Assembly: GCF_039543645.1 (NCBI RefSeq)
Contig: NZ_BAABKD010000002.1
Location: 248,001 to 312,000 of the forward strand
Source: Paenalcaligenes hermetiae
GTDB lineage: Bacteria > Pseudomonadota > Gammaproteobacteria > Burkholderiales > Burkholderiaceae_B
Reading direction: 5' to 3'
Length of the DNA: 64,000 nt
A program made the translations under genes and the position numbers. The notes beneath the pieces are model-generated. The model was not told where the DNA came from. It saw nothing but the letters and a program-made list of their open reading frames with translations, and ran no database searches. Positions 1-9,074 of the stretch are shown piece after piece. Position 1 is the stretch's first letter. Each line of letters opens with the position of its first letter.

Positions 1-15
1 TGAGGTGCTGTATCA

Positions 16-381
16 ATGAAAAGAGAACGCGGTTATACACTTGTCGAGGTATTAATTGCTCTGGCTATTGTTAGCGTTGCGATCACAGCAGTTTTTCATG
101 CACTACAAGTCAGTACGCATAGCAGCCGCCAAGTGGGACTACGTAGCTTGGCCCTACATGCGGCTCAAAACACGCTGGCTGAACTCTATTTACAGCGAGC
201 ATTTCCACAACCTGGACTTAGCACAAAAGCGTGCCCATTAGGTCCATATGCCTTTTCTTGTGAAATTGAAAGTAAAAAAACTATGCATGCTCAATTTCGC
301 CAAATAACCATTCGAGTGCACTTGGAAAATGAGCCCAATGCCTTGAGTACTTTATATGGAACCTTAGCGCGTACACGATGA
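16..381 (+). CDS. gspI: T2SS minor pseudopilin GspI
   Basis: Minor pseudopilin of the type II secretion system; with GspJ and GspK it forms the tip of the periplasmic pseudopilus that pushes folded exoproteins through the outer-membrane secretin. The 121-residue protein opens with a short basic leader and a type III (prepilin peptidase) signal, ERG then YTLVEVLIAL, with the conserved Glu at +5 of the mature protein, followed by one membrane helix. The start at 16 has a GAGGTG ribosome site at 2-7. The stop overlaps the gspJ start by four bases. The TGA at 1-3 could be the stop of an upstream gspH, but that gene lies outside the window. Length and signal fit GspI well. Confidence 0.92.
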   Translation: MKRERGYTLVEVLIALAIVSVAITAVFHALQVSTHSSRQVGLRSLALHAAQNTLAELYLQRAFPQPGLSTKACPLGPYAFSCEIESKKTMHAQFRQITIRVHLENEPNALSTLYGTLARTR

Positions 382-974
382 ATGAACGTGGTTTTACTCT
401 TATTGAGGTTCTCATTGTCTTATTTATTATGTCTATTTTAAGCGTTTTATCTTGGCAAGCACTAGATCATGTCGATCGCGCTAAACAACGTCTGGATCGC
501 TCCCAGACACAAATCAATGCAATTCAGGCCGTACTGCAACAGCTAGAGTACGATCTGCAAAATCATGCCAATTTATCGCTTTATCTGGAAAATCGCCCCG
601 CTTTACCTTTTAGTGCCAACCAACCTTGGGAACTGCATGGTATCCATTGGGAGCAAACTGAAACCGCCTCTACTCTATATATTTTGCAAGCCATTGATCA
701 ACAATGGCAATGGGTGCAATGGACCTTTAAAGATCAAAAACTTTACCGTGATGAGGCAACTGCTGGCATCGAGCTACCCCTTGCGCAGAGCCAGCCACAC
801 TTTGTTGCTTTACCCGCTGTCCACGACTTTCAAATTCAAGCATGGATTCCAGCCCGGGGGTGGCAAACCCCGCCTTTACTCAGCCAACGGCGTGCTACAG
901 GCGTGGAAATCCAGTTAACTCAACAGCAAAACGAACAACGCTTCACTTATCGTAAAGTGGTGGTGCTGCCATGA
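378..974 (+). CDS. gspJ: T2SS minor pseudopilin GspJ
   Basis: Pseudopilus-tip component that binds GspI and GspK. The 198-residue protein begins with a prepilin-peptidase signal (NERG then FTLIEVLIVL, Glu at +5) and a single N-terminal membrane helix. The rest is a periplasmic domain rich in Gln and Trp, of the usual GspJ length. It overlaps gspI upstream (ATGA) and gspK downstream by four bases, so the three tip subunits are probably translationally coupled. Prepilin peptidase GspO/PilD is not in the window and must be encoded elsewhere. Confidence 0.92.
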   Translation: MNERGFTLIEVLIVLFIMSILSVLSWQALDHVDRAKQRLDRSQTQINAIQAVLQQLEYDLQNHANLSLYLENRPALPFSANQPWELHGIHWEQTETASTLYILQAIDQQWQWVQWTFKDQKLYRDEATAGIELPLAQSQPHFVALPAVHDFQIQAWIPARGWQTPPLLSQRRATGVEIQLTQQQNEQRFTYRKVVVLP

Positions 975-1861
975 GCCTTTACTCTATCCAACAACAAGGC
1001 TTAGCGGTCATCAATGCCTTAGTCATTGTCATGGCTACCAGCCTCATTGCGGTCAGCTTATTAGAAAAACAAAGCCAACAAACTGAACGACTCATTGCCG
1101 AACAAGAGCGTAGTCAGGCTGTTTGGCTGCTGCGCGGCGGACTCGACTGGGTACAACAACTTTTGCAAATCGAGGGTCGCCGCAGTCCGATCACTACTAC
1201 CAGTGGAGTGCTTGCACAACGCCTTCAAAACCTAACCATTGAGGCCATAGAGGGCACAGAGTCCGCCTTATTTTCTGGTTATATTGAAGACGAGCAAAGC
1301 AAGTTTAATCTATTACGCCTGGTATCAGCCCAAGCAATTGATTCACAGCAAGTGGCTCAACTTGAACAGCTCTTTATGTGGATAGATTTACCTCAGACAC
1401 TCGCTAAAGCATTTGCGCAACAGCTTCTAGGTAGTTATCAAACGTCTTCTCACTCTCCCAGTCAACTTGCGGGACGTCGTCCGACAGAGCTGGCAGCCGC
1501 TGCCTCACTGAGTTCTGAGCAACGTACTCGTCTTAACCAGTACTGCACCTTATTACCCCCTCAGACCAAGCTCAATATCAATACGGCCTCGGCAGAAGTG
1601 CTCGCCGCCTCTATTCCTACACTGAGTTTGGCTGAAGCCACCCAGCTAGTCCGTGACCGAGATCAGGGAAATTGGTTTATGTCGACCTCACAGTTTTTGC
1701 AACGCTTACCCAGCGCAGAACACGACACATTAAAAAAAGTAGAGCTTAAAAGCCAGTGGTTTGTAGTGCATGGCGAAATTCAGCGTGGTGCTACCCATGT
1801 ACGCCAGCAAGCATTACTGCACCGTCAGTCCAATCAAACCTCTATTGTTTGGGTTCAATAA
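971..1861 (+). CDS. gspK: T2SS minor pseudopilin GspK
   Basis: Largest minor pseudopilin, capping the T2SS pseudopilus. The 296-residue protein has a short leader, then GLAVINALVIVMAT as a cleavage site and membrane helix. It lacks the Glu at +5 found in GspI and GspJ, which is normal for GspK. After the helix comes an alpha-helical periplasmic domain with an NINTASAEVLAASIP stretch near residue 210, a helix-hairpin-helix-like motif typical of GspK. Its stop and the gspL start share one base (TAATG at 1859-1863). Confidence 0.92.
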   Translation: MSLYSIQQQGLAVINALVIVMATSLIAVSLLEKQSQQTERLIAEQERSQAVWLLRGGLDWVQQLLQIEGRRSPITTTSGVLAQRLQNLTIEAIEGTESALFSGYIEDEQSKFNLLRLVSAQAIDSQQVAQLEQLFMWIDLPQTLAKAFAQQLLGSYQTSSHSPSQLAGRRPTELAAAASLSSEQRTRLNQYCTLLPPQTKLNINTASAEVLAASIPTLSLAEATQLVRDRDQGNWFMSTSQFLQRLPSAEHDTLKKVELKSQWFVVHGEIQRGATHVRQQALLHRQSNQTSIVWVQ

Positions 1862-2838
1862 TGCGCACACATCTTCGGTTACAACTTCCTCGATTACAAA
1901 CACTAACCGTGCAACAGCCTCTTGCTTTTGCCATTGTTGATCGTCGCCGTCAGCTACAACAAGAAGGCCACATGCCCTTGTCGCAGCTTTTACGGCAGTT
2001 TTCACACCTACCCTTTGTCTGTTGGCTCGCAGAAGGGGATGCCATCACCACCCAGCTAACCCTACCTCCACTTAAAAAATCGCAACGCGAGACCGCAATA
2101 CGCAGTCGCTTACAAAGTATGCTTTTGCAGCCCTACGATTGTTATGTAGTGAGTTGGGAAGAATCCTCTCCTGGCAATTACCAAGTGAGCTGGGCCTTAA
2201 AAAAAACCTTGCAGTCTTTACTCCAGCCGTTACAACAAGCCGCTATATCTCGGATTCAGCTGATTCCTAGCACCGAGGAAAATCACGCTAACTGGCGTAC
2301 GGAACCCTTACCTAAGACAAATTTGTTTTTTTTCTTGGATAGCCAGGCGACTTCAAGCGCAATGTGGCCTTGGCTAAAGTGGCCCCTGCTTGCAACAGTA
2401 GTCTGGTGGAGCAGCGTGGCATTGGGTCAATATAAAGTCAAGCACTATACCCACGCTTTACAACAAAGCAATATCGAACTTGTTCAAAGGACATTTCCCC
2501 ACCTCCCTCTTGTTATTAACCCTTTAGCTCAAGCTAAACAAGCACTGCAACAACAAGAGGAGGCTCATTCTCATCAACCTAATTCAGCAAGCTTAATTTG
2601 GCTATTAGAGCGCATCAGCGAGCTCGCCCCCGAGCTCAACGATAACGTGCGTGCGTTGCAATATGAAAATCAACGCTTACAGCTCACACTGACTGAACCT
2701 TTGACAAGCCTCTTCACAACACCATCATGGCAACAACTACAAGACCAAGCGGCCGCTCAACAAATCGTTGTGCTTGATGATGAGACAAACCCTGTGGCTC
2801 TATGGATAGAAATGCGTATGGAGCAAAACCATGAGTAA
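1861..2838 (+). CDS. gspL: T2SS inner-membrane protein GspL
   Basis: Bitopic inner-membrane protein that links the cytoplasmic ATPase GspE to GspM. The reading frame stays open further upstream, but the ATG at 1861, overlapping the gspK stop, gives a 325-residue protein beginning MRTHLRLQLPRL and is preferred. A cytoplasmic domain is followed by one membrane segment near residues 180-195 (WPLLATVVWWSSVALG) and a periplasmic ferredoxin-like domain. It is shorter than the roughly 400-residue enterobacterial GspL and diverged, so the call rests partly on position between gspK and gspM. Confidence 0.82.
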   Translation: MRTHLRLQLPRLQTLTVQQPLAFAIVDRRRQLQQEGHMPLSQLLRQFSHLPFVCWLAEGDAITTQLTLPPLKKSQRETAIRSRLQSMLLQPYDCYVVSWEESSPGNYQVSWALKKTLQSLLQPLQQAAISRIQLIPSTEENHANWRTEPLPKTNLFFFLDSQATSSAMWPWLKWPLLATVVWWSSVALGQYKVKHYTHALQQSNIELVQRTFPHLPLVINPLAQAKQALQQQEEAHSHQPNSASLIWLLERISELAPELNDNVRALQYENQRLQLTLTEPLTSLFTTPSWQQLQDQAAAQQIVVLDDETNPVALWIEMRMEQNHE

Positions 2839-3382
2839 ACATCAATGGTTACAGCAAATACGTCAGCATTTACAGCACTATCATGCTTTACTCTGGCAAA
2901 CACGCACCCCACAAGAAAAGCGTGCTTTGCGCTGGGGTGCCGTCGCTTTGCTGATCCTACTTGGGGTTTGGCAGCTACAGGCGCAACAACAACAAACACA
3001 ACAGCTCCATCAACGCCTACAAACAGCCGTAAAAGAACGGGAGCAGCTGCTACACATCCAGCACCAAGCTACTCAGATCGTGCCTCGCCGCTACACATAC
3101 TCGGTTGAAGAGCAGCACCAAGCCTTAGCACAAAGTCTCGCGACGGAATCCTTGAGTGCTTATATGAGGTTTGCCGACAAAGATAAAAAAGCAGCGCCCC
3201 CCTGGCATATACAGGTCGACGCCATGCCTGCGACATTACTTACTCAATGGCTTTTTCATACCCCCACGCAACTGCAACTTCACGTCTCCCATTTACACCT
3301 GCAACGCAGTCAAAAAGAGGGGCGAGAGCAAGCCGCGCTTTTATCGGGTCAGATTCATTTACAACCGCAGGAGCAACCATGA
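2831..3382 (+). CDS. gspM: T2SS inner-membrane protein GspM
   Basis: Bitopic membrane protein that partners GspL in the T2SS inner-membrane platform. It has 183 residues: a short cytoplasmic N terminus, a membrane segment around residues 36-47 (GAVALLILLGVW), then a Gln-rich coiled-coil-like stretch and a small periplasmic domain. It overlaps gspL by eight bases and gspN by four. Similarity to well-studied GspM is low, as usual for this family; topology, size and position carry the call. Confidence 0.82.
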   Translation: MSKHQWLQQIRQHLQHYHALLWQTRTPQEKRALRWGAVALLILLGVWQLQAQQQQTQQLHQRLQTAVKEREQLLHIQHQATQIVPRRYTYSVEEQHQALAQSLATESLSAYMRFADKDKKAAPPWHIQVDAMPATLLTQWLFHTPTQLQLHVSHLHLQRSQKEGREQAALLSGQIHLQPQEQP

Positions 3383-4110
3383 AAACGTGGCTCTACCGTG
3401 GTTTTTTACTCCTTGTCGCAATTATGAGCTTCGTGTTTTTTCTGCCAGCAAGTTGGATGCAATACGCAATACCAAAAAACAGCCCTATTCAACTTAGCCA
3501 ACCCTCTGGCCGCTGGTGGCAAGGCAGCGCCTACCTTACGCTTGGCTCCTATGCGCCCACAACACTACCACAACCTCTGCGCTGGCACTGGCAGTGGCAA
3601 GGGTTACCCCAGCTTGTCTGGAATCATCCCACCTTAAACCCTCAGCAAGGTGCTCTAAGCTGGCGCGGCAGTCACTGGACGCTAGCTCAACAATCCTTGA
3701 TTTTGCCGGCAACCAGCCTACGTGCCTTTCATGCTTTGTTCGATACGCTCAGCCCACAGGGTGATATCACACTACATTGGCCTACGCTCAAGCTGAGCTA
3801 TCCCTTGCAACTTCGTGACACTTTAACACTGACTTGGCAAGAGGCTGCCACCTCTTTAAGCCCTATTCGTCCTTTAGGTACTTATCAGTTACAAGTGCAC
3901 CCACAGACCCCTCAACATATAGAAATAAAACTAAGCAGCATCTCCGGCCCGCTTTCCTTAGTTGGCCAAGGTGACTGGCGCCCCTCATCTGGATGGCATT
4001 TCCAAGGTGAGGCTTATAGCACTGAAGAGATGGCCGACTCTTTACACGAACTATTAACGCTGTTAGGTCCTATGCAAAACGGGCGGGCCCAACTTCGTTT
4101 TCCTTATTAA
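3379..4110 (+). CDS. gspN: T2SS protein GspN
   Basis: Accessory T2SS component of unclear role, present in only some systems. The ATG at 3379 overlaps the gspM stop (ATGA) and gives a 243-residue protein with an N-terminal membrane segment (FLLLVAIMSFVFFLPASW) and a long periplasmic beta-rich part with many Trp and Pro residues. The pattern of Gly-Arg-Trp-Trp-Gln-Gly near the start of the periplasmic part fits GspN. A 20-base gap then separates it from the secretin gene. Confidence 0.82.
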   Translation: MKTWLYRGFLLLVAIMSFVFFLPASWMQYAIPKNSPIQLSQPSGRWWQGSAYLTLGSYAPTTLPQPLRWHWQWQGLPQLVWNHPTLNPQQGALSWRGSHWTLAQQSLILPATSLRAFHALFDTLSPQGDITLHWPTLKLSYPLQLRDTLTLTWQEAATSLSPIRPLGTYQLQVHPQTPQHIEIKLSSISGPLSLVGQGDWRPSSGWHFQGEAYSTEEMADSLHELLTLLGPMQNGRAQLRFPY

Positions 4111-4130
4111 TTTTTGTTGTCCCTATTCGT

Positions 4131-6407
4131 ATGATGACTCGCTCTGTTTTTATCCGTAGCACCCTATTTAGCCTCTTGGTTTTACAGGGCTGCAGCCATA
4201 CCCTACCCCCAACAGATGAAGCGCCCTCTTTTTTTGTCACAACCCAATCTAGTGCTGGCGTAAAGCAGGAAACCGTTCCTACTCCTATTGACCTTAATGA
4301 TCGCTCTACAAAACGTCGTCCACCTAGCCACTGGGGACAATCCTCCAATCCTAAACGGATGGCACGCCCTCAACCCTCTTTAGAGCAAGAGAACGATCGT
4401 ACGACATTAAATTTTGTAGAAGTGGAAATCGATCAAGTCGTACGTAGCTTGGCCTCTTTTACTGGTCGTAATTTTATTGTAGATCCACGCGTTACTGGGA
4501 AAATTACACTGGTTTCTGAAACCCCTGTTACAGCGAGTCAAGCTTACTCCATGCTCTTAAGCGCTTTACGCATGCAAGGCTTTGCTATCACCACCGTCGA
4601 CAATATTAGTCGCGTGATTCCCGAAGCCGATGCCAAACTACATAGTACTCCTGTCAGCTATAGCCCCGAAGAGCTGCTCTCCCTTAAAGGAGAAATCGTC
4701 ACCCAAGTATTTCGCTTACAACATGAAAAAGCCAACGACCTATTACCCGTATTGCGTCCCATGGTCTCCCCAGCTAATCCAATTAATGCTTACGCGGCCA
4801 ACAACAGCTTAGTTATTACTGACTATGCCGATAATTTATTGCGCATTGCTGACGTAATTCAGCGTATCGACACCCATCACAGTGTTAACACCGAGGTCAT
4901 TAGTATTGAATATGGCGTAGCGATTGATGTAGCCGCTTTAGCAACTCAACTGCTCAACGGCACCAGCAACGATCCTTTTGAGCAAGTACAAATTGTCGCT
5001 GACCCACGCAGCAACTCTGTTATCTTACGAGCTGGTAGCCCTGCCCGCTTAGAAATGGCTAAAGACCTCATTTATAAAATCGACAACCCCAATGCTGAAA
5101 AAAGCAATCTACATGTGGTCTACTTAAAAAATGCCCAAGCCACGCATTTGGCGCAGGTCTTACGCGGCGCCTTAGAGGGACTGAACCCGCAATCCACCGC
5201 CACAAACGCAACCAATAACTCTACTACTGCGCCTACCACTCCAACACCTCTCTCAACCAACCCTGTAGGGATGTCTGACAACAGCGAAACCAACCCCCTG
5301 AGCCAAGCATTATCTCAAACGCAACCGCTACAACCCATTAGCTTTTCTGCTGCCGGTGCCACCATCCAAGCCGACCCAACTACCAACACATTAATTATTT
5401 CTGCTCCAGCCCCCCTTTATCGCGGTATACGTGAAGTCATTGATCAACTTGATCAACGGCGAGCTCAGGTTTTGGTTGAAAGCCTCATCGTAGAAGTCAA
5501 CGCCGAAGATGCCAATGAGTTTGGCATCCAGTGGATGCTTGGTGGTAGCCATTTACAAAGTGGCGGCAGTGGCGTAGTAGGAGGATCAAATTTTGGTGGT
5601 AGCGGTGTAGGTACGAGTATGAGTGGCGCCACCACCATCGACGCTTTAGCTCAAGGACTGAGCCTTGGTCTAGTAAAAGGCACCGTTAATATTTTAGGCA
5701 ATGAGATTGTGAACTTGGGCGTTTTAGCCCGTGCTCTTGAGCGCAATAGCGGATCCAATGTTCTTTCCACACCCAATCTACTCACCCTAGATAATGAAGA
5801 GGCCAGTATTACTGTTGGTCGTACAGTTCCTTTTGTGACGGGCCAATACACCACCTCTGGCGATGGTGCCAGTAACCCCTTTCAAACCATTGAGCGTGAA
5901 GATGTCGGTTTAACACTACGCATTCGCCCACAAATCTCTGAAGGTGGCACCGTTAAGCTCGCTCTTTACCAAGAGGTCAGCAGCATTGACCCAAGTTTAT
6001 CGATTTCTAGTACCTCTTTGGTCACACGCAAACGCGCCTTAGAAACAAATGTTTTAGTCGATGATGGTCAAATTATTGTTTTAGGTGGTTTATTGGAAGA
6101 CAACATCAATGACACCACCTCCTCTGTCCCATTTTTAGGTGATATTCCTATTATTGGCAATCTATTTCGTCATGATAGCCGTCAGCGTACCAAAACCAAC
6201 CTGATGATTTTTTTACGCCCACATATTATTCGAAACTCTGAAGAAAGCGCCTACTTTACTTTAGATCGCTATAACTACATGCGTGCTACTCAACAGAATA
6301 TGCCTAATCATCCCAATTGGTTTGCACCGTCTCACGTGCCCGCTGTACTCCCCCCTTTGGAGCGAGGCTCCGCCACACCTGTTGTTGACCTACGAGAGGA
6401 AGAGTAA
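4131..6407 (+). CDS. gspD: T2SS outer-membrane secretin GspD
   Basis: Forms the multimeric outer-membrane channel of the T2SS. The 758-residue protein has an N0 domain (LNFVEVEIDQVVRSLASFTG near residues 87-106), N1-N3 repeats, a Thr/Asn/Pro-rich insert at about 355-400 inside N3, and a C-terminal secretin domain with VPFLGDIPIIGNLFR. The N terminus ends in LLVLQGC, a plausible lipobox with Cys at residue 21, so the protein may be acylated. No separate pilotin gene is seen here. Translation may start at 4131 or at the next codon. The stop shares TAATG with gspE. Confidence 0.96.
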   Translation: MMTRSVFIRSTLFSLLVLQGCSHTLPPTDEAPSFFVTTQSSAGVKQETVPTPIDLNDRSTKRRPPSHWGQSSNPKRMARPQPSLEQENDRTTLNFVEVEIDQVVRSLASFTGRNFIVDPRVTGKITLVSETPVTASQAYSMLLSALRMQGFAITTVDNISRVIPEADAKLHSTPVSYSPEELLSLKGEIVTQVFRLQHEKANDLLPVLRPMVSPANPINAYAANNSLVITDYADNLLRIADVIQRIDTHHSVNTEVISIEYGVAIDVAALATQLLNGTSNDPFEQVQIVADPRSNSVILRAGSPARLEMAKDLIYKIDNPNAEKSNLHVVYLKNAQATHLAQVLRGALEGLNPQSTATNATNNSTTAPTTPTPLSTNPVGMSDNSETNPLSQALSQTQPLQPISFSAAGATIQADPTTNTLIISAPAPLYRGIREVIDQLDQRRAQVLVESLIVEVNAEDANEFGIQWMLGGSHLQSGGSGVVGGSNFGGSGVGTSMSGATTIDALAQGLSLGLVKGTVNILGNEIVNLGVLARALERNSGSNVLSTPNLLTLDNEEASITVGRTVPFVTGQYTTSGDGASNPFQTIEREDVGLTLRIRPQISEGGTVKLALYQEVSSIDPSLSISSTSLVTRKRALETNVLVDDGQIIVLGGLLEDNINDTTSSVPFLGDIPIIGNLFRHDSRQRTKTNLMIFLRPHIIRNSEESAYFTLDRYNYMRATQQNMPNHPNWFAPSHVPAVLPPLERGSATPVVDLREEE

Positions 6408-7828
6408 TGCAGCTACCCTATACCTGGGCCAAAAACCACCGCCTCGTCATAGCGCCGATCGATAATGTACCAACCTTACTTTATAGTGCTACCACCCCCT
6501 CGTGGGCTCTGTGCGAAGCGCAGCAAATTTATCCTCACCTCCCTACGGTACTCGCCGATGAGGCACAATTAGAAACCACACTCAATGCCAGCTATAGCCA
6601 TAGTGATGATGCCGCGGCCATTGTGGATGCCGCGGCCAATGAGATCGACCTAGACGGCTTGATGCAAGACATCCCCGCTGTCGAGGATTTATTAGAAATG
6701 AGCGATGATGCGCCTATTATTCGAATGATTAATGCGCTTTTTACACAAGCTGCACGCGATGGCGCCAGCGATATTCATATCGAAGCCTTTGAAACGCATT
6801 CAGTCGTGCGTTATCGTGTCGATGGCACACTACGTGATATCGTACGCCCTCGTCGGGCACTACATAATGCGCTCATTTCACGTATCAAAATTATGGCTAA
6901 TTTAGACATTGCGGAAAAACGCCTACCACAAGATGGGCGCATCGCTTTGCGAGTCGGTGGACGGGCTATTGATGTGCGTGTTTCTACCCTACCCACTGGC
7001 CATGGTGAGCGCGCTGTCATGCGATTATTAGATAAATCAGCGGGACGCTTAGATCTGAGTGCCTTAGGGCTAGAAAAACAAAAACTACAACAGCTACAGG
7101 CGCTGATCCATCGCCCACATGGCATTGTGTTAATTACCGGACCCACCGGCAGTGGCAAAACCACCACTCTGTATGCCGCGCTGCGCGTTTTAGACAGTAG
7201 CACTACTAATATTATTACGGTAGAAGATCCCATTGAATACGATCTAGCTGGCGTTTCGCAAACCCAAGTCAACCCAAGGATTGAGCTACACTTTGCCACT
7301 GCTTTACGCGCTATCTTACGCCAAGACCCAGACGTCATCATGATTGGAGAGATTCGCGATTTAGAAACAGCACAAATTGCAGTCCAAGCCTCCTTAACGG
7401 GGCATTTAGTGTTAGCCACTCTTCACACCAACGACGCCGTCTCTGCCGCCACGCGGCTGATCGAAATGGGCGTAGAACCTTTTTTACTTGCTTCGACACT
7501 ACAAGGCGTTTTAGCTCAGCGCTTATTACGTAAACTTTGTGACCACTGCAAAATCCCGGCTCCGGATCAACCCAAGCGTTGGCTCAGCCAAGGCTGCGAG
7601 CAATGCGCCCATACCGGCTATAAACAACGTACCGGTATCCATGAACTTTTTATTCTGGATCAGGAACTACGCCGACTCATCAGCACAGGAGCAGACGAAA
7701 CCCGGTTGCGCCAATATGCACAGCAACAGGGTATGCAAAGCCTGTATCAAGATGGCTTACGCTGGGTAGAACAAGGCGTCAGCTCACTCGAAGAGTTAAA
7801 GCGCGTAACGCGTATGGATGAAGACTAA
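6407..7828 (+). CDS. gspE: T2SS cytoplasmic ATPase GspE
   Basis: Hexameric ATPase that powers pseudopilus assembly. The 473-residue protein has a variable N-terminal domain, then the GspE core: Walker A GPTGSGKTT at about 245-253, Walker B region (PDVIMIGEIRD), and the conserved His box (LATLHTND). A zinc-binding loop with two CxxC pairs starts at Cys378 (CDHC, then CEQC). All ATPase motifs are intact. The gene is coupled to gspD and overlaps or abuts gspF. Confidence 0.96.
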   Translation: MQLPYTWAKNHRLVIAPIDNVPTLLYSATTPSWALCEAQQIYPHLPTVLADEAQLETTLNASYSHSDDAAAIVDAAANEIDLDGLMQDIPAVEDLLEMSDDAPIIRMINALFTQAARDGASDIHIEAFETHSVVRYRVDGTLRDIVRPRRALHNALISRIKIMANLDIAEKRLPQDGRIALRVGGRAIDVRVSTLPTGHGERAVMRLLDKSAGRLDLSALGLEKQKLQQLQALIHRPHGIVLITGPTGSGKTTTLYAALRVLDSSTTNIITVEDPIEYDLAGVSQTQVNPRIELHFATALRAILRQDPDVIMIGEIRDLETAQIAVQASLTGHLVLATLHTNDAVSAATRLIEMGVEPFLLASTLQGVLAQRLLRKLCDHCKIPAPDQPKRWLSQGCEQCAHTGYKQRTGIHELFILDQELRRLISTGADETRLRQYAQQQGMQSLYQDGLRWVEQGVSSLEELKRVTRMDED

Positions 7829-9029
7829 GATGAAACAACGCTTTTCTTATCAAGCTCTTGATGCCCAAGGCAAAAAGCAAAAAGGAGATATCGAAGCGGA
7901 CTCTCTTGACAAAGCCCATCAGCTCTTACAGCAACAGGGTCTTCTACCTTTACGTTTACAGCCTCGACGACTGACTTTTTTTTCTTCACGTAAAAAAATC
8001 AGTGATAAAGAGCTAGGCTGGCTCACTCGACAATTGGCTAGCTTACTTAGTGCTCAGCTTCCTTTAGAAGCAGCGTTAACAGCTATTATCGATCAAGGTG
8101 AGCAAAAGTCCGTGCGCGATATTTTGACCCATATACGCGCTGAGGTCAGAGCTGGCCATCGCTTAGGTGAGGCCCTGGCAAAGTTCCCACAGGTTTTTCC
8201 TGTTATTTACTGCGCACTTGTCGACGCTGGAGAGCAATCAGGCGAGCTCGATCAAATTTTAACGCGCTTGGCGGATTACATTGAGCAGCGTAACGCTCTG
8301 CGCAATAAACTTCTTTCAGCTTTCATTTACCCCATTATTGTAAGCGTGGTCTCAGTCGCCATCATTATCTTTCTCTTAAGCTATGTGGTGCCCCAAGTTG
8401 TAGGGGCGTTTACGCAAACTAAACAAAGTTTACCGCCCTTAACCCTTGTCATGCTTTGGACAAGTGACCTAATCCAACAATGGGGTTGGCTTATTGCACT
8501 CATCAGCGCTAGCACCATCATTATCTGGCGTATCGCATTACGACAACCCGCCTCCCGCTTAGCCTGGGACAAAAAATGCCTGCATGCTCCTCTTATTGGC
8601 CAATACATTCAAGGCTTAGATGTTGCTCGTTTTGCTTCTACCTTAGCCATCCTGACAAACAGTAGTGTGCCTTTACTACAGGCTTTAGAGGCCGCCAACA
8701 AAACCATCCAAAACACTTATTTACGTCAAGCTATTACTGAAGCAAGTTTACAAGTGCGCGAAGGCAGCTCTCTAGGACTTGCCCTGCAGCAGCAACACTG
8801 TTTTCCCCCCTTGCTAGTGCATTTAATCCAAAGTGGTGAACGTACGGGACAGCTTCCCAAAATGCTTGATCATGCCGCGCATTCCTTTTCCTCTGAGCTA
8901 GAACAACGAGCGATTACTACAACTGCCCTGCTGGAACCTTTAATGATTTTAGGAATGGGTGGCATGGTGCTATTGATTGTCTTAGCTGTGATGCTGCCTA
9001 TTATTCAACTCAACCAGCTGATCCAATAA
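7818..9029 (+). CDS. gspF: T2SS inner-membrane platform protein GspF
   Basis: Polytopic inner-membrane protein contacting GspE and GspL. It has 403 residues with two repeated T2SSF domains (about 65-190 and 265-390) and three membrane helices, including IIVSVVSVAIIIFLLSYVV and a C-terminal LMILGMGGMVLLIVLAVML. The N terminus carries the usual FSYQALDAQGKKQKG motif. The start may be 7818, inside the end of gspE, or 7830, just after its stop; 7830 would give 399 residues. It is the last gene of the operon, followed by a terminator. Confidence 0.95.
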   Translation: MKTKMKQRFSYQALDAQGKKQKGDIEADSLDKAHQLLQQQGLLPLRLQPRRLTFFSSRKKISDKELGWLTRQLASLLSAQLPLEAALTAIIDQGEQKSVRDILTHIRAEVRAGHRLGEALAKFPQVFPVIYCALVDAGEQSGELDQILTRLADYIEQRNALRNKLLSAFIYPIIVSVVSVAIIIFLLSYVVPQVVGAFTQTKQSLPPLTLVMLWTSDLIQQWGWLIALISASTIIIWRIALRQPASRLAWDKKCLHAPLIGQYIQGLDVARFASTLAILTNSSVPLLQALEAANKTIQNTYLRQAITEASLQVREGSSLGLALQQQHCFPPLLVHLIQSGERTGQLPKMLDHAAHSFSSELEQRAITTTALLEPLMILGMGGMVLLIVLAVMLPIIQLNQLIQ

Positions 9030-9033
9030 AAAA

Positions 9034-9057
9034 GGGCTGAAATATCAGCCCTTTTTT
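9034..9057. terminator. Bidirectional terminator between gspF and plcN
   Basis: Stem GGGCTGA (9034-9040), loop AATA, stem TCAGCCC (9045-9051), followed by six T; an A run precedes it. It can end the rightward gsp transcript and the leftward phospholipase transcript. Confidence 0.85.
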
Positions 9058-9074
9058 ACCTATATATTACCTAA

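Noticed and set aside
6811..7419. Long 202-residue frame on the minus strand
   Set aside because: It lies wholly inside gspE, has no family features, and is Arg/Ser-rich as expected of an antisense shadow.
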